Below are positions 52,657-61,092 of a stretch of DNA of 64,000 bases, piece after piece. Positions within the stretch are counted from its first letter, which is position 1. The number at the start of each line of letters is the position of its first letter. A program made the position numbers and the translations under genes. This DNA comes from Bacillus sp. P14.5 (lineage in GTDB: Bacteria; Bacillota; Bacilli; Bacillales; Bacillaceae_B). Where the stretch lies: NCBI RefSeq assembly GCF_003316765.1, contig NZ_NIJF01000017.1:89761-153760 (forward strand). Reading direction: 5' to 3'. The notes beneath the pieces were generated by a model, which did not search any database, had not been told where the DNA came from, and saw only the letters and a list, made by a program, of their open reading frames with translations.

Positions 52657-52810
52657 CAAAATTCTAGCCGATTTTTCATTTTAAGTAACATTTATTACAT
52701 AAGTGTTAATATATTAAAAGCGTGTAACAAATAAGTAATGTTTATTTCTTTATTGTTACAAAGAAACGGATTATCCAAAGTATCACCTAAAAAGAAAAAG
52801 GGGTGTCTGT

Positions 52811-54475
52811 ATGAAAAAAGGGTGTTTATCCTTACTGGCTTCGTTTCTGGTTTTTAGCATGTTCCTGGCTGGCTGCACCAGCAATGGAGCCGGAAATTCT
52901 AAGGGAAATGAAAATGAAGGATTGACTGATCAGGAAACAGGTGAAGAGGCAAGAGATCAAGTGCTTAACCTGCTGGCCGGTTCAGAGATTCCATCTATTG
53001 ATTCAACACTTGCAACAGATACAGTTTCGTTCGATGTGATGAATAATGTATTTGAAGGCTTATACCGATTGGGTGAAGGTGACGAGCCGGTTTTAGGGAT
53101 GGCGGCTGAGGAGCCTGCTGTTTCAGAAGACGGTAAAACCTATACGTTCAAGATCCGGGATGCAAAGTGGTCCAACGGTGATCCAGTGACAGCCCATGAC
53201 TTCGAATACGCTTGGAAGAAAGCATTGAGCCCTGATACGGCTGCTGAATACGCCTATATCATGTTTGATCTTAAAAATGCAGCGAAAGTGAATGCGGGGG
53301 AACTGCCCCTTGATGAATTAGGTGTAAAGGCACTGGATGATAAAACATTAGAAGTACAGCTGGAAACCATCGTCCCATACTTTAAAGGCCTGTTGACTTT
53401 TGCAACCTTCTATCCTCAGAATGAAGCTTTTGTTAAAAAAGCAGGGAAGGAATACGCTCTGGAAACAGATACAGCCATCTATAATGGTCCATTCGTTTTA
53501 TCAGATTGGAAGCATGAGCAGAGCTTTCAATTCAAGAAGAACCCCGACTACTGGGATGCAGATACTGTAAAACTGGAAGAAATCAATTTTAATATAGTAA
53601 AAGAACAGGCTACCAGGGTTAATCTCTATGAAACAGATAAAGCGGACATCACACCGCTGACGGCAGAATTCGTTGATCAATATGAAAAGGATGATAACTT
53701 TAACACTAAGCTGCAGACAGGCGTTTTTTTTCTGCGCTTGAACCAGAAGAATGAAGTACTGGCCAACATCAATGCCCGTAAAGCCATTGATAAGGCATGG
53801 GATAAGCAAGGGATGGTGGAAATCCTGTTGAACGATGGTTCTATCCCTGCCTATTATCTGGTTCCAGGCACATTCGTAACAAGTCCTGACGGCCAGGATT
53901 ATCGCGAACAAAATGGAAATATCGGAGATTACAATGCAGAAGAAGCTGCAGAGCTATGGGAAAAGGCACTGGAGGAAACAGGAAAAGATACTGTAAAACT
54001 TGAATTGTTGAATTATGATGGCGACAATGCTAAAAAAGTTGGGGAATATATTAAAGAGCAGCTGGAAACGAACCTAAAGGGTCTGTCTGTAAGCATCAAA
54101 CAGCAGCCATTTGCACAAAAACTCGATCTGGAAGCAGCAGGGAATTATGACTTCTCCTATGCAGGCTGGTCACCGGATTATCCAGATCCAATGACATTCC
54201 TTGATATGTTTGTGACAGATGGCCCGCACAATCAAATGGGTTACTCTAACAAAGAGTTTGATAAATTGATAGCTGACAGCAAATCATTGCTTCTTGAAAA
54301 TCTGCCTGGAAGATGGGAAGCCTTGCTTGAAGCTGAACAAATCCTGCTTGAAGACCAGGCGATCAGCCCAATGTTCCAGGATGGATCGGCTTATCTTGAA
54401 AAATCTCATGTCCATGGAATCCTCCGCCATAACTTTGCGGCAGGAAACTCCTACAAATGGGCCTATGTTGAATAA
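52811..54475 (+). CDS. Oligopeptide ABC transporter substrate-binding lipoprotein (OppA family)
   Basis: Extracellular peptide receptor. Signal peptide ends in lipobox FLAGC (Cys22), then an Asn/Gly/Glu linker. The SBP_bac_5 core includes LNLLAGSEIPSIDSTLATDTVSFDVMNNVFEGLYRL, TYTFKIRDAKWSNGDPVTAHDFEYAWKKAL and the C-terminal YAGWSPDYPDPMTFLDMF. Its 554 residues are normal. No permease or ATPase gene is adjacent, so it must serve a transporter encoded elsewhere or act in peptide sensing. Confidence 0.93.
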   Translation: MKKGCLSLLASFLVFSMFLAGCTSNGAGNSKGNENEGLTDQETGEEARDQVLNLLAGSEIPSIDSTLATDTVSFDVMNNVFEGLYRLGEGDEPVLGMAAEEPAVSEDGKTYTFKIRDAKWSNGDPVTAHDFEYAWKKALSPDTAAEYAYIMFDLKNAAKVNAGELPLDELGVKALDDKTLEVQLETIVPYFKGLLTFATFYPQNEAFVKKAGKEYALETDTAIYNGPFVLSDWKHEQSFQFKKNPDYWDADTVKLEEINFNIVKEQATRVNLYETDKADITPLTAEFVDQYEKDDNFNTKLQTGVFFLRLNQKNEVLANINARKAIDKAWDKQGMVEILLNDGSIPAYYLVPGTFVTSPDGQDYREQNGNIGDYNAEEAAELWEKALEETGKDTVKLELLNYDGDNAKKVGEYIKEQLETNLKGLSVSIKQQPFAQKLDLEAAGNYDFSYAGWSPDYPDPMTFLDMFVTDGPHNQMGYSNKEFDKLIADSKSLLLENLPGRWEALLEAEQILLEDQAISPMFQDGSAYLEKSHVHGILRHNFAAGNSYKWAYVE

Positions 54476-54487
54476 ACGATGAACTGG

Positions 54488-54522
54488 AGACACACCGCGG
54501 ATTCTTCTGTGGTGTGTTTTTA
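54488..54522 (+). terminator. Terminator of the oppA-like gene
   Basis: ACACACC and GGTGTGT arms enclose GCGGATTCTTCTGT and are followed by T5. Confidence 0.75.
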
Positions 54523-54614
54523 TATGGCTGTATTTATATAAGGATTAATGTTCTCGAAAAAATCCCATTAGCCAAAGAAATGGTTGGGTGATCACACTCA
54601 AAAACAATGTCTAT

Positions 54615-54736
54615 TGATTTCCACTCCAGGTGCGTGACTCCGCGGGGCGTGCGGTGAGCCCCTCGGCTTTGCCTGTGGGGTCTCACCTGTCACGCTAGTC
54701 CCGCAGGAGGTCACGCACCTTCCGTTCCAATCAAAT
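54615..54736 (-). repeat. GC-rich interspersed repeat, compact copy
   Basis: Same structure as 8062-8196: TTTCCACTCCAGG at the left, CTCCGCGGGGCG, GTCTCACCTGTC, CCCGCAGGAGG and CCTTCCGTTCCAATC at the right. The gene-free interval 54523-55231 otherwise shows nothing recognisable. Confidence 0.8.
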
Positions 54737-55231
54737 CATTGCTAGATTGTTAATAATTAACAACTCTCTTTCATATTAATATTGGGATTGAAAATATTTA
54801 GGGAATTGCCACAAACCTTGAGGTCAAAAAGTTCTGTCATTTGCTATTTAGGGTACATTTTGTATTATCAGTTGAACAGATTTACCAGTAACAATACCGT
54901 TAAATCAACAATAAAGGAGTGTCAAAATCAATGCGATTTGGCACTTCAATTGATGTGTTATTGTTAGTTTTGTACTCAAAACAGCCGTTACACAGAGCCG
55001 GTTTTTTCTCTCCTATTGGGGATGGCAGCTTTTTTCCTTCTTCAATTAGAATGTCCAGGTGAATTAGGGCCTTGGTTTCGAAATTATAGTTAATAGCAGC
55101 AATGATTTGCGAAAAGACCCTGATTAAGAAATTCGTTTATGTTTACTTCCTGTGAAAAAGGGGAATACATCTATATCTAAAAAACAATTTAAATTTAACC
55201 CAATAGATTTAAACAATAGGAGGAAGAAACA

Positions 55232-55378
55232 ATGTTCAATATTATTAAGTCATTTTATGAAGAGAAGAAGGCAGATGGAACCTACACATTCACCGATACC
55301 CATCTCAATAAGTTTATAGAGAAAGGATATATAACGGATAAAGAAGCCAATAATATAAGAAACTTTCAACAAATTTAA
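55232..55378 (+). CDS. Small protein, 48 residues
   Basis: Begins MFNIIKSFYEEKKADGTYTF and continues to a helix-rich tail (KFIEKGYITDKEAN). TAGGAGGAAG lies 6-7 bases before the ATG and a clear terminator follows directly, strong support for a real gene. The layout faintly recalls XkdX-like phage tail-associated mini-proteins, but I cannot assign it. Confidence 0.65.
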   Translation: MFNIIKSFYEEKKADGTYTFTDTHLNKFIEKGYITDKEANNIRNFQQI

Positions 55379-55385
55379 TGCTGAA

Positions 55386-55420
55386 GACGGACACCCTGAA
55401 TTTTTTCAGGGTGTTTTTTA
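55386..55420 (+). terminator. Terminator of the 48-residue gene
   Basis: ACACCCTGAA and TTCAGGGTGT pair around TTTT, followed by T6. Confidence 0.9.
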
Positions 55421-55547
55421 TGCCTGCTAATTCTCGGTATATGTAGGAAATGCCAGGCAGCAGAAAATTACTTGTTCATTTGCTCCTTGAAATGACTGTG
55501 CATTTGGAATATAATGGCGTAATATTTATTTTTAAGGGGGGAGCATC

Positions 55548-56306
55548 TTGAGGCAAGAAAGAGCAGTGCAAAGAATTTCAGAGAGTTTACAGAAGGATGA
55601 GCTTGTCCAGGCTGTCTATTTGAAAGGCTCAATGGGCAGAGGAGAAGAGGACGAGCATTCGGACGTGGACCTTTATGTGCTGGTGAAAGAAGAGGATGAA
55701 GAAGAATTTCTGAAGAGGCGAGTGAACCATTTGGGTGCCTATCGGAACTTATTATTCTATGATGATATCTTTATTATCGCTCCGCAGATCATCGCAGTGT
55801 TCGATGATATGCTTCATGTAGATTTGTTCACAGTGACACAGAAAAGCTTCAAGGAGAAGGATTATTTCAGAGTGGTTTATGACCCTGATAATCTCTTGGA
55901 AAAGTATGAATCCACGCAAAACCTGTTATTGTCTCCAGAAGAGTTTTATGAGCTGGCGATTGATGTTCCGTGGTTTCTGTTTCAATACCGTAAAGCGTTT
56001 AACAGGGGAAATGATCTGTGGGGTGTTGAAGTCTTGCAGCACTGCATGTTCAAGATGGCAAAGGTTCTACTCCACAGATACCACCCCGGCCGGGCCCAGC
56101 TTGGGATGAAAGCGTTGGGAGGCTTGCTGCCCGCAGATAAGCTGGAAGAAGTGAACACCATTTATAAATATTTAAATCCAGAAAATCATCAAAAAGCAGG
56201 AGCATTGATCATCGATTTATACTCAAGGGAATTAAGCTGGATTGAGAAGTCTCTTCCGGATGACAAGGCAGTTCCCTTTTTCAGAAAAATGGCCGAGCGG
56301 CTTTGA
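55548..56306 (+). CDS. Nucleotidyltransferase-fold protein
   Basis: 252 residues. The N-terminal minimal nucleotidyltransferase motif KGSMGRGEEDEHSDVDLYV (Gly-Ser, then Asp-x-Asp) with a third acid in MLHVDLFTV suggests metal-dependent NMP transfer, as in aminoglycoside adenylyltransferases or antitoxin-type NTases. The C-terminal half is helical. Start TTG at 55548 behind GGGGGGAGC. Substrate unknown; no toxin-like partner gene is evident. Confidence 0.85.
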   Translation: MRQERAVQRISESLQKDELVQAVYLKGSMGRGEEDEHSDVDLYVLVKEEDEEEFLKRRVNHLGAYRNLLFYDDIFIIAPQIIAVFDDMLHVDLFTVTQKSFKEKDYFRVVYDPDNLLEKYESTQNLLLSPEEFYELAIDVPWFLFQYRKAFNRGNDLWGVEVLQHCMFKMAKVLLHRYHPGRAQLGMKALGGLLPADKLEEVNTIYKYLNPENHQKAGALIIDLYSRELSWIEKSLPDDKAVPFFRKMAERL

Positions 56307-56430
56307 TTCACCTTTTCTCCCTGGCAGTCAGCCGTTGCAAGTCCTTAATTCATTAGAAAATCAGGGGTTAATTTCCAATATTGTTTATGAGATAATGGCA
56401 GGAGTCAGGGGTGGAAAAGGGGGCGTTAAG

Positions 56431-57029
56431 GTGGTTGATGTTTTCTTATTATTGATTTTCATAATCGGGATCTATTACATATTACGATATCGTTTTAATT
56501 TAAAGAAAGCGGCAGAGACATCTAAGGATGCACTTTATCCGAAAAGCAAGGAAGAGTTCTCCAGCATTCTGCTTCCTGGAGAATGGCTTGAAATGGAGCC
56601 GCTCACCAAGGATTCGAAATCATATAAAGTTGTTAAATGGGGAACCTATGCTTCTATGATTCTGCTTATCCTGCTGCTCGGAGCGGTGCTGGCAACCGAC
56701 TGGCTGGACTCTCGTTCTTTTTTACGGTTTATTTCTTTTTTATTATCATCAGCGCTATCAAGCATCGAGGAAACTTTTTTATACTGCCGAAGGGCATTAT
56801 CCTGAACGCCAGGTACTATCCAGTATCGGAAGTAAAGCATTATGAAATCGAAAAGATCAAACGCTGGCATGAATTGTACGGACTGGATGAAAGAGCGGAT
56901 AATGGATATAAATTAAGTTTTAAAATCAGGAACAAAGTGATCCAGCCGAATTATGTCATCATCGAGAATGACGAGCAGTTAGGGAAAATTAAGGGGCTGC
57001 TGGAGGAAAAGGGAGTAACCGGGGCGTGA
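56431..57029 (+). pseudogene. Unknown membrane protein with cytosolic domain, frameshifted at a T6 run
   Basis: Starts MVDVFLLLIFIIGIYYILRY (GTG at 56431, GGGGGC upstream): one helix, a cytosolic stretch, and two more helices ending LATDWLDSRS. At TTTTTT (about 56720) the frame is lost; one additional T continues as FFTVYFFFIIISAIKHRG and a C-terminal domain of about 80 residues (FILPKGIILNARYYPVSEVKHYEIEKI) reminiscent of PH-like bPH domains. The join gives about 200 residues. Its TGA stop lies inside a GTGACAGTCAC repeat. Confidence 0.75.
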
Positions 57030-57054
57030 CAGTCACACCCCGATATATGTCGAA
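57021..57054 (+). repeat. GTGACAGTCAC stop-associated repeat, copy f, supplying a stop codon
   Basis: GTGACAGTCAC (57026-57036) is flanked by GGGGC and ACCCC; GTCGAA closes it at 57049-57054. The TGA at 57027-57029 ends the upstream reading frame, whose last codons (GGG GCG) are also repeat sequence. Confidence 0.88.
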
Positions 57055-57077
57055 TGCGGTAAAGGAGGAAACAAGAA

Positions 57078-57344
57078 ATGAATCAGGTTGTCTGGAGCGT
57101 TGTATTGATTTCAGCTTTGGTGATTTCCGGCATCTATGTGTTCAGGAAAAGGAAGGCAGCGGGTATTACTGGGATCAAGACAGCAATGACGTCCATATGC
57201 TTTTATCTTATTGCGATAGTGAACCTGCTGGCCTTTTGGTTTGATTTCATAGGGCTTATCAGCTGGGTGATCACAATAGTTCTCATTATCGCTGGAGCTT
57301 ATTTCACTAAATATCTTCCTCCGCAGAACATGGAAGTGGAGTGA
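57078..57344 (+). CDS. Small membrane protein, 88 residues
   Basis: Three predicted helices: VVWSVVLISALVISGIYVF, TAMTSICFYLIAIVNLLAFW and LISWVITIVLIIAGAYF, with basic inside loops (RKRKAAG). AAGGAGG lies 8 bases before the ATG. I know no family. Follows the frameshifted membrane protein by 49 bp and may be its operon partner. Confidence 0.8.
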   Translation: MNQVVWSVVLISALVISGIYVFRKRKAAGITGIKTAMTSICFYLIAIVNLLAFWFDFIGLISWVITIVLIIAGAYFTKYLPPQNMEVE

Positions 57345-57347
57345 AAG

Positions 57348-57386
57348 TTCGACACTTTGTGACATAATCCGGGTTGTGACTGTCAC
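57348..57386 (-). repeat. GTGACAGTCAC stop-associated repeat, copy g, inverted
   Basis: Reverse orientation copy: TTCGAC (57348-57353) leads and GTGACTGTCAC ends it (57376-57386), with CCGGGTT between. It starts three bases after the TGA of the 88-residue gene. Confidence 0.75.
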
Positions 57387-57546
57387 TGATTACACACAGG
57401 GCAGGTTTGTTATAATGTTTTCTGTCTGCCTTTTTGCGGTGTGGAGCAAAGGCGCCGGACACCCTTCGCCGGATGGGTGTTCTTTTTCATATAAAAATCC
57501 GGATAGTGCTGCTTATGATGGTGAGGCGGCCAGGAGGTAAATGCTC

Positions 57547-58863
57547 GTGAATATGAATCTCACAATATTTAAAAATAAAAGCTTCTTGTATTACTGGATC
57601 AGTACATGGATTTCTTCGCTTGGTGACTCTATATTCGTAATAGCGCTGACATGGCTTCTTGTGGAGGAAACTCAGTCACCATCAGTGGTCGGGACTTACT
57701 TATTCATACTGGGAGCATCTAAAATCATATTTGTGTTAATAGGCGGAGTGATTGTGGATCGTGTTGATCCCAAAAAGCTTCTCATATACTCTAATCTGTT
57801 GAGAGCTGGAGTGATCATCCTCGCGCTCATTGCCTTGTTTGTACAGAATGATGCCATATGGATTTTCTATCTTATCGGCGCTGTATTCGGGATGGTGGAT
57901 TCAATCGCGGAGCCTGCAGGAATTTCTTTCAGGACGAGAATTATCGGGAAGGAGTTCTATACTCAATCCATGGGTCTATTGATGACGGCTGGAAACGTGT
58001 CAGCGGTTATTGGCCCGATGATTGGAGCGGGTCTGGTAGCGGTTGGGAGCACGAGCTTTGCCATTTTGGTCAACGCCTGCACATTTTTACTATCATCAGT
58101 TCTGCTGGTATTGGTCAAAGAAGTGAATAAAGAGGAAGAGATTAAACAGGAGCCAATGTGGCAGAGTGTAAAAGCCGGATTTCATTACTTCCTGACGACA
58201 CCTGTCATTTTGACTATGGCAGTCTTCGCCTTTTTTGCCAACGCTGCAGTGGGGGCAACCTTCGTGAGCATTCCTTTTCTCGCGGACGAATTGAATTTTG
58301 GCGTGGAGGGATTCGGGTTGATGAATACGGCGATCGGAGTGGGAAGTGTCGCCGGTGCGGTTTTGTTCTCGATTTTTTCGATTAAAAATCCAAAACCATA
58401 TATGACCCTTCTGACTTGTTTTTTGCAGGGGATCTTCATTATGCTGGTCGGCTTTACAGGAAACCTTTGGCTCATCCTCATCCTGATCGGCCTGATGGGG
58501 CTGCAAGAAACGGCCGTGAATGTCATTGCACCGAGTGTGAATCATACAATCATTCCACCAAGAATTTTTGGGAGGGTCATCAGTGTCATGATACTGGTCA
58601 TGTCAGGTTCTGTGCCGATTGCGCAGGCTGCAGCAGGCTGGGTGATGGAGTGGACGACTCCGCAGAATGTTTTCATATATGGGGGAATTCTCGAAATGGC
58701 TGCTGCTCTTCTGACTTTTTCGCTTCCTTTTATAAGAAATTACGGAAGGGATCCAGCCTTTCTGCCGAACAATAAGGTAACCAGACCTGTCAAAGGAGAG
58801 CAATCGGCGACCGGCTCCTGCATCAGCAGGGTGATAAATTATAGAAGCAAGGGGGAACTGTGA
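57547..58863 (+). CDS. MFS transporter, macrolide-efflux-like
   Basis: About 438 residues with 12 helices; opening LTIFKNKSFLYYWISTWISSLGDSIFVIALTWLLVE and motif GGVIVDRVDPKKLLIYSNLLRAGVI are typical of MefA/enterobactin-exporter-like MFS proteins. AGGAGG at 57532-57537 favours GTG 57547 over ATG 57541 (too close) or ATG 57553. Its stop overlaps the next gene's start (TGATG), so the regulator is co-translated. Confidence 0.88.
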   Translation: MNMNLTIFKNKSFLYYWISTWISSLGDSIFVIALTWLLVEETQSPSVVGTYLFILGASKIIFVLIGGVIVDRVDPKKLLIYSNLLRAGVIILALIALFVQNDAIWIFYLIGAVFGMVDSIAEPAGISFRTRIIGKEFYTQSMGLLMTAGNVSAVIGPMIGAGLVAVGSTSFAILVNACTFLLSSVLLVLVKEVNKEEEIKQEPMWQSVKAGFHYFLTTPVILTMAVFAFFANAAVGATFVSIPFLADELNFGVEGFGLMNTAIGVGSVAGAVLFSIFSIKNPKPYMTLLTCFLQGIFIMLVGFTGNLWLILILIGLMGLQETAVNVIAPSVNHTIIPPRIFGRVISVMILVMSGSVPIAQAAAGWVMEWTTPQNVFIYGGILEMAAALLTFSLPFIRNYGRDPAFLPNNKVTRPVKGEQSATGSCISRVINYRSKGEL

Positions 58864-59717
58864 TGGAAATGCTGCAAAGGATGAACCAGTGTATCGATTA
58901 TATTGAAAAACATCTGCATGACATTATCGAGATGGAAGAGCTGGCGAGGATTACCTACAGCAGCAAGTTCCATTTTCAAAGGATGTTCAGCATGCTGACC
59001 GGCTTTACTGTAGCGGAATATATCAGGAAACGCAGATTGACATTGGCTGCACAGGAGCTGTCCAATTCGGGGGCAAAAGTGATTGATGTCGCGCTCCGTT
59101 ATGGCTACGAAACACCGGAGTCTTTTTCTAAAGCGTTTAGGAAGGCACATGGTGTGTCTCCTTCAAATGTACGAAATCAGGGAGTTTCCTTAAAGGCATT
59201 TCCTCGCATTTCTTTCCAAATCCAATTAAAAGGAGAGAAAGAAATGAACTACCGAATCGTTGAGAAAGATAGCTTTAATGTTACGGGTGTCGGCAAGAGA
59301 ATGTCGACGGCCAATGGTGAAAACCATAAGGAGATCCCAAAATTCTGGGATGAAGTAAATCGTAATGGCAAGGCCAATGAAATTGTTGAGGCAGCAGACG
59401 CGAAGGAAATCCTCGGCTTTTGCATGGAATTTGATCATGCAAAGGAGGAATTTACTTATTTCATCGGTGCCGGGACGGTCAAGGAACAAGACAAGTTTGA
59501 GGCGAAAAGAATACCGGCTGCCACATATGCTGTGTTTGAATCAGTGGGGGCCATGCCTCATGCAATCCAAAACGTATGGGAGCGCGTTTTTTCTGAATGG
59601 TTCCCTTCAACAGGGTACGAACATGCGGGTGGGCCTGAGTTTGAATTATACCCGCCAGGCGATGTGAATAGCGAGGAATACCGCTGTGAAGTTTGGATTC
59701 CAATAAAGAAGAAATAA
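58863..59717 (+). CDS. AraC-family regulator with GyrI-like effector domain
   Basis: 284 residues: N-terminal AraC double HTH (about 10-105; MEELARITYSSKFHFQRMFSMLTGFTVAEYIRKRRL, VIDVALRYGYETPESFSKAFRKAHGVSP) and a C-terminal GyrI/Rob-like small-molecule-binding domain (about 130-284; YRIVEKDSFNVTGVGKRMST; CEVWIPIKKK). This design is typical of drug-sensing activators. Overlap with the exporter gene suggests it senses and regulates drug export. Confidence 0.92.
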   Translation: MEMLQRMNQCIDYIEKHLHDIIEMEELARITYSSKFHFQRMFSMLTGFTVAEYIRKRRLTLAAQELSNSGAKVIDVALRYGYETPESFSKAFRKAHGVSPSNVRNQGVSLKAFPRISFQIQLKGEKEMNYRIVEKDSFNVTGVGKRMSTANGENHKEIPKFWDEVNRNGKANEIVEAADAKEILGFCMEFDHAKEEFTYFIGAGTVKEQDKFEAKRIPAATYAVFESVGAMPHAIQNVWERVFSEWFPSTGYEHAGGPEFELYPPGDVNSEEYRCEVWIPIKKK

Positions 59718-59721
59718 CCAA

Positions 59722-59767
59722 AATAGCTTTCTCAAAGGAGTGAATCTTCAGAGAAAGCTTTTTTTTG
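59722..59767 (+). terminator. Terminator of the exporter-regulator operon
   Basis: AGCTTTCTC and GAGAAAGCT pair and are followed by T8. Confidence 0.88.
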
Positions 59768-59800
59768 ATGGTCACACTGATCACACCCGAGAATTAAGGT

Positions 59801-60427
59801 TCATGAAAGTGTATTATATTTTTTAACCAAAAGATATCTCTGCATTCCATTCGTAAGTGCAACCGCCCTTGTTTCATGAACTTCAGCCTGATCGGACATT
59901 CCCTTTTTGTGAAGCAGCTCTGCTTTTACTGACTCTTCCATCCACTGCTTCGTCAACGAGGATCTCATGGTCTCTGCTTCTTCCAAGTTTCCTTCCTCAA
60001 CCTTTAACAAGACTTCGTAATATTGTCTGGCAGAAGGGTCCTTAATCAGCAGGATATCTTCCTTTACAGCCGACAGCCTGTTTTGATGGGCAGCATAAGC
60101 GACTGTGAAAATGGCTGTCATATTCGGGGACTTATATTTCTTTTTCAACAGGTGCAGAGCTTCTGACGCCTGCTCTTCATCCGAGTTTGCCAGACTGCTA
60201 TAGAATTGAAGGATAGGCTGCTTCGTTCGCTGTTCTATATAATAGCCTATCTTTCCGGCGTCTTTTGAAAAGTACATATACCATACAAAAGGAGCATACA
60301 CGATAAGTGTCACACTCAGGGAGATCATGAGGGCTGTCACCCAGAATGAGATCTGCCATATTGCGGTCAGCACTCCCAAGGAAATGGCCAGGATAATGAT
60401 GAAAATATATTGTTTCTTGGAGATCAC
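59801..60427 (-). CDS. Membrane-anchored protein of unknown function, 208 residues
   Basis: Two N-terminal helices (YIFIIILAISLGVLTAIW; VTALMISLSVTLIVYAPFVWYMYF) are followed by a 150-residue helical soluble region that may be repeat-like (EEQASEALHLLKKKYKSPNMTAIFTVAYAAHQNRLSAVKEDILLI; KVEEGNLEEAETMRSSLTKQWMEE), resembling TPR units. Start GTG at 60427 behind GGAGG. The function is not recognised. Confidence 0.78.
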   Translation of the reverse strand: MISKKQYIFIIILAISLGVLTAIWQISFWVTALMISLSVTLIVYAPFVWYMYFSKDAGKIGYYIEQRTKQPILQFYSSLANSDEEQASEALHLLKKKYKSPNMTAIFTVAYAAHQNRLSAVKEDILLIKDPSARQYYEVLLKVEEGNLEEAETMRSSLTKQWMEESVKAELLHKKGMSDQAEVHETRAVALTNGMQRYLLVKKYNTLS

Positions 60428-60527
60428 TATTTTTCCTCCACTCTTGTGAAAATAAGGACATTACCAGATAATTATAATGCAGGAAAACAAGAATCGTATA
60501 TAGATATTTTCCATGGAGGTTTTGTTA

Positions 60528-60899
60528 ATGAAGGATATAGTATTTGGAGCGCCTGTACCTGTTTTAAGAATTTTTGATGAAGTGAAAGCGAAGGAATTCT
60601 ATCTCGATTTTCTTCAGTATGAAACCGACTGGGCGTATGGCGGCGAAGAGCTTCCAGCCTATATGCAAATCTCAAAAGGGAGCTGTATTCTCCACCTTTC
60701 AGAACACCATGGGGATGCCTGCCCGGGTGCGGCAGTCAGGATCCCGGTGGAAGATATAGAAGAATGGCACGGCCGGTTAATAGATAAAAATTATAAATAC
60801 ATGAAACCAGGGTTGGAGGAAACACCTTGGAATACTAGAGAAGTCAAGGTGACCGACCCGTTTGGAAATCGATTGGTCTTTTACGGATTGCTGTCCTAG
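60528..60899 (+). CDS. VOC-fold protein (glyoxalase/bleomycin-resistance type)
   Basis: 123 residues with two beta-alpha-beta-beta-beta units: FGAPVPVLRIFDEVKAKEFYLDFLQYETDWAYGG and the metal/drug-site pattern MQISKGSCILHLSEHHGD, ending VTDPFGNRLVFYGL. This is close to the bleomycin-binding Ble-like subgroup, which sequesters drugs rather than catalysing. The ATG at 60528 has GGAGG 8 bases upstream; 60513 is a poorer start. Confidence 0.88.
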   Translation: MKDIVFGAPVPVLRIFDEVKAKEFYLDFLQYETDWAYGGEELPAYMQISKGSCILHLSEHHGDACPGAAVRIPVEDIEEWHGRLIDKNYKYMKPGLEETPWNTREVKVTDPFGNRLVFYGLLS

Positions 60900-61092
60900 T
60901 CAGTCCGATTTCTTTATCTAAAAAATGGCGAGAAAACTCCCTCTTCAAGCGTGTGAAGGGCATAGCCCAACGGTAAGGGGGAGATGAATCGCCTGCCTTT
61001 TGGTCTCTACTAAAAAAACTTCGAAAGAAACATATGTTCCCAAGGTACCACCTTTCTTGGTATAATTACTACCAGGAGGTGAAACCATTTGA

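Noticed and set aside
54782..54967. Plus-strand frame of 61 codons
   Set aside because: No ribosome site and low-quality composition; probably chance in AT-rich spacer.
55548..56306. MNT/HEPN toxin-antitoxin pair
   Set aside because: The nucleotidyltransferase is twice the size of MNT antitoxins and no HEPN gene is adjacent.
59768..59800. Further copy of the GTGACAGTCAC element
   Set aside because: GGTCACACTGATCACACCC resembles it only loosely and lacks the GTCGAA tail.
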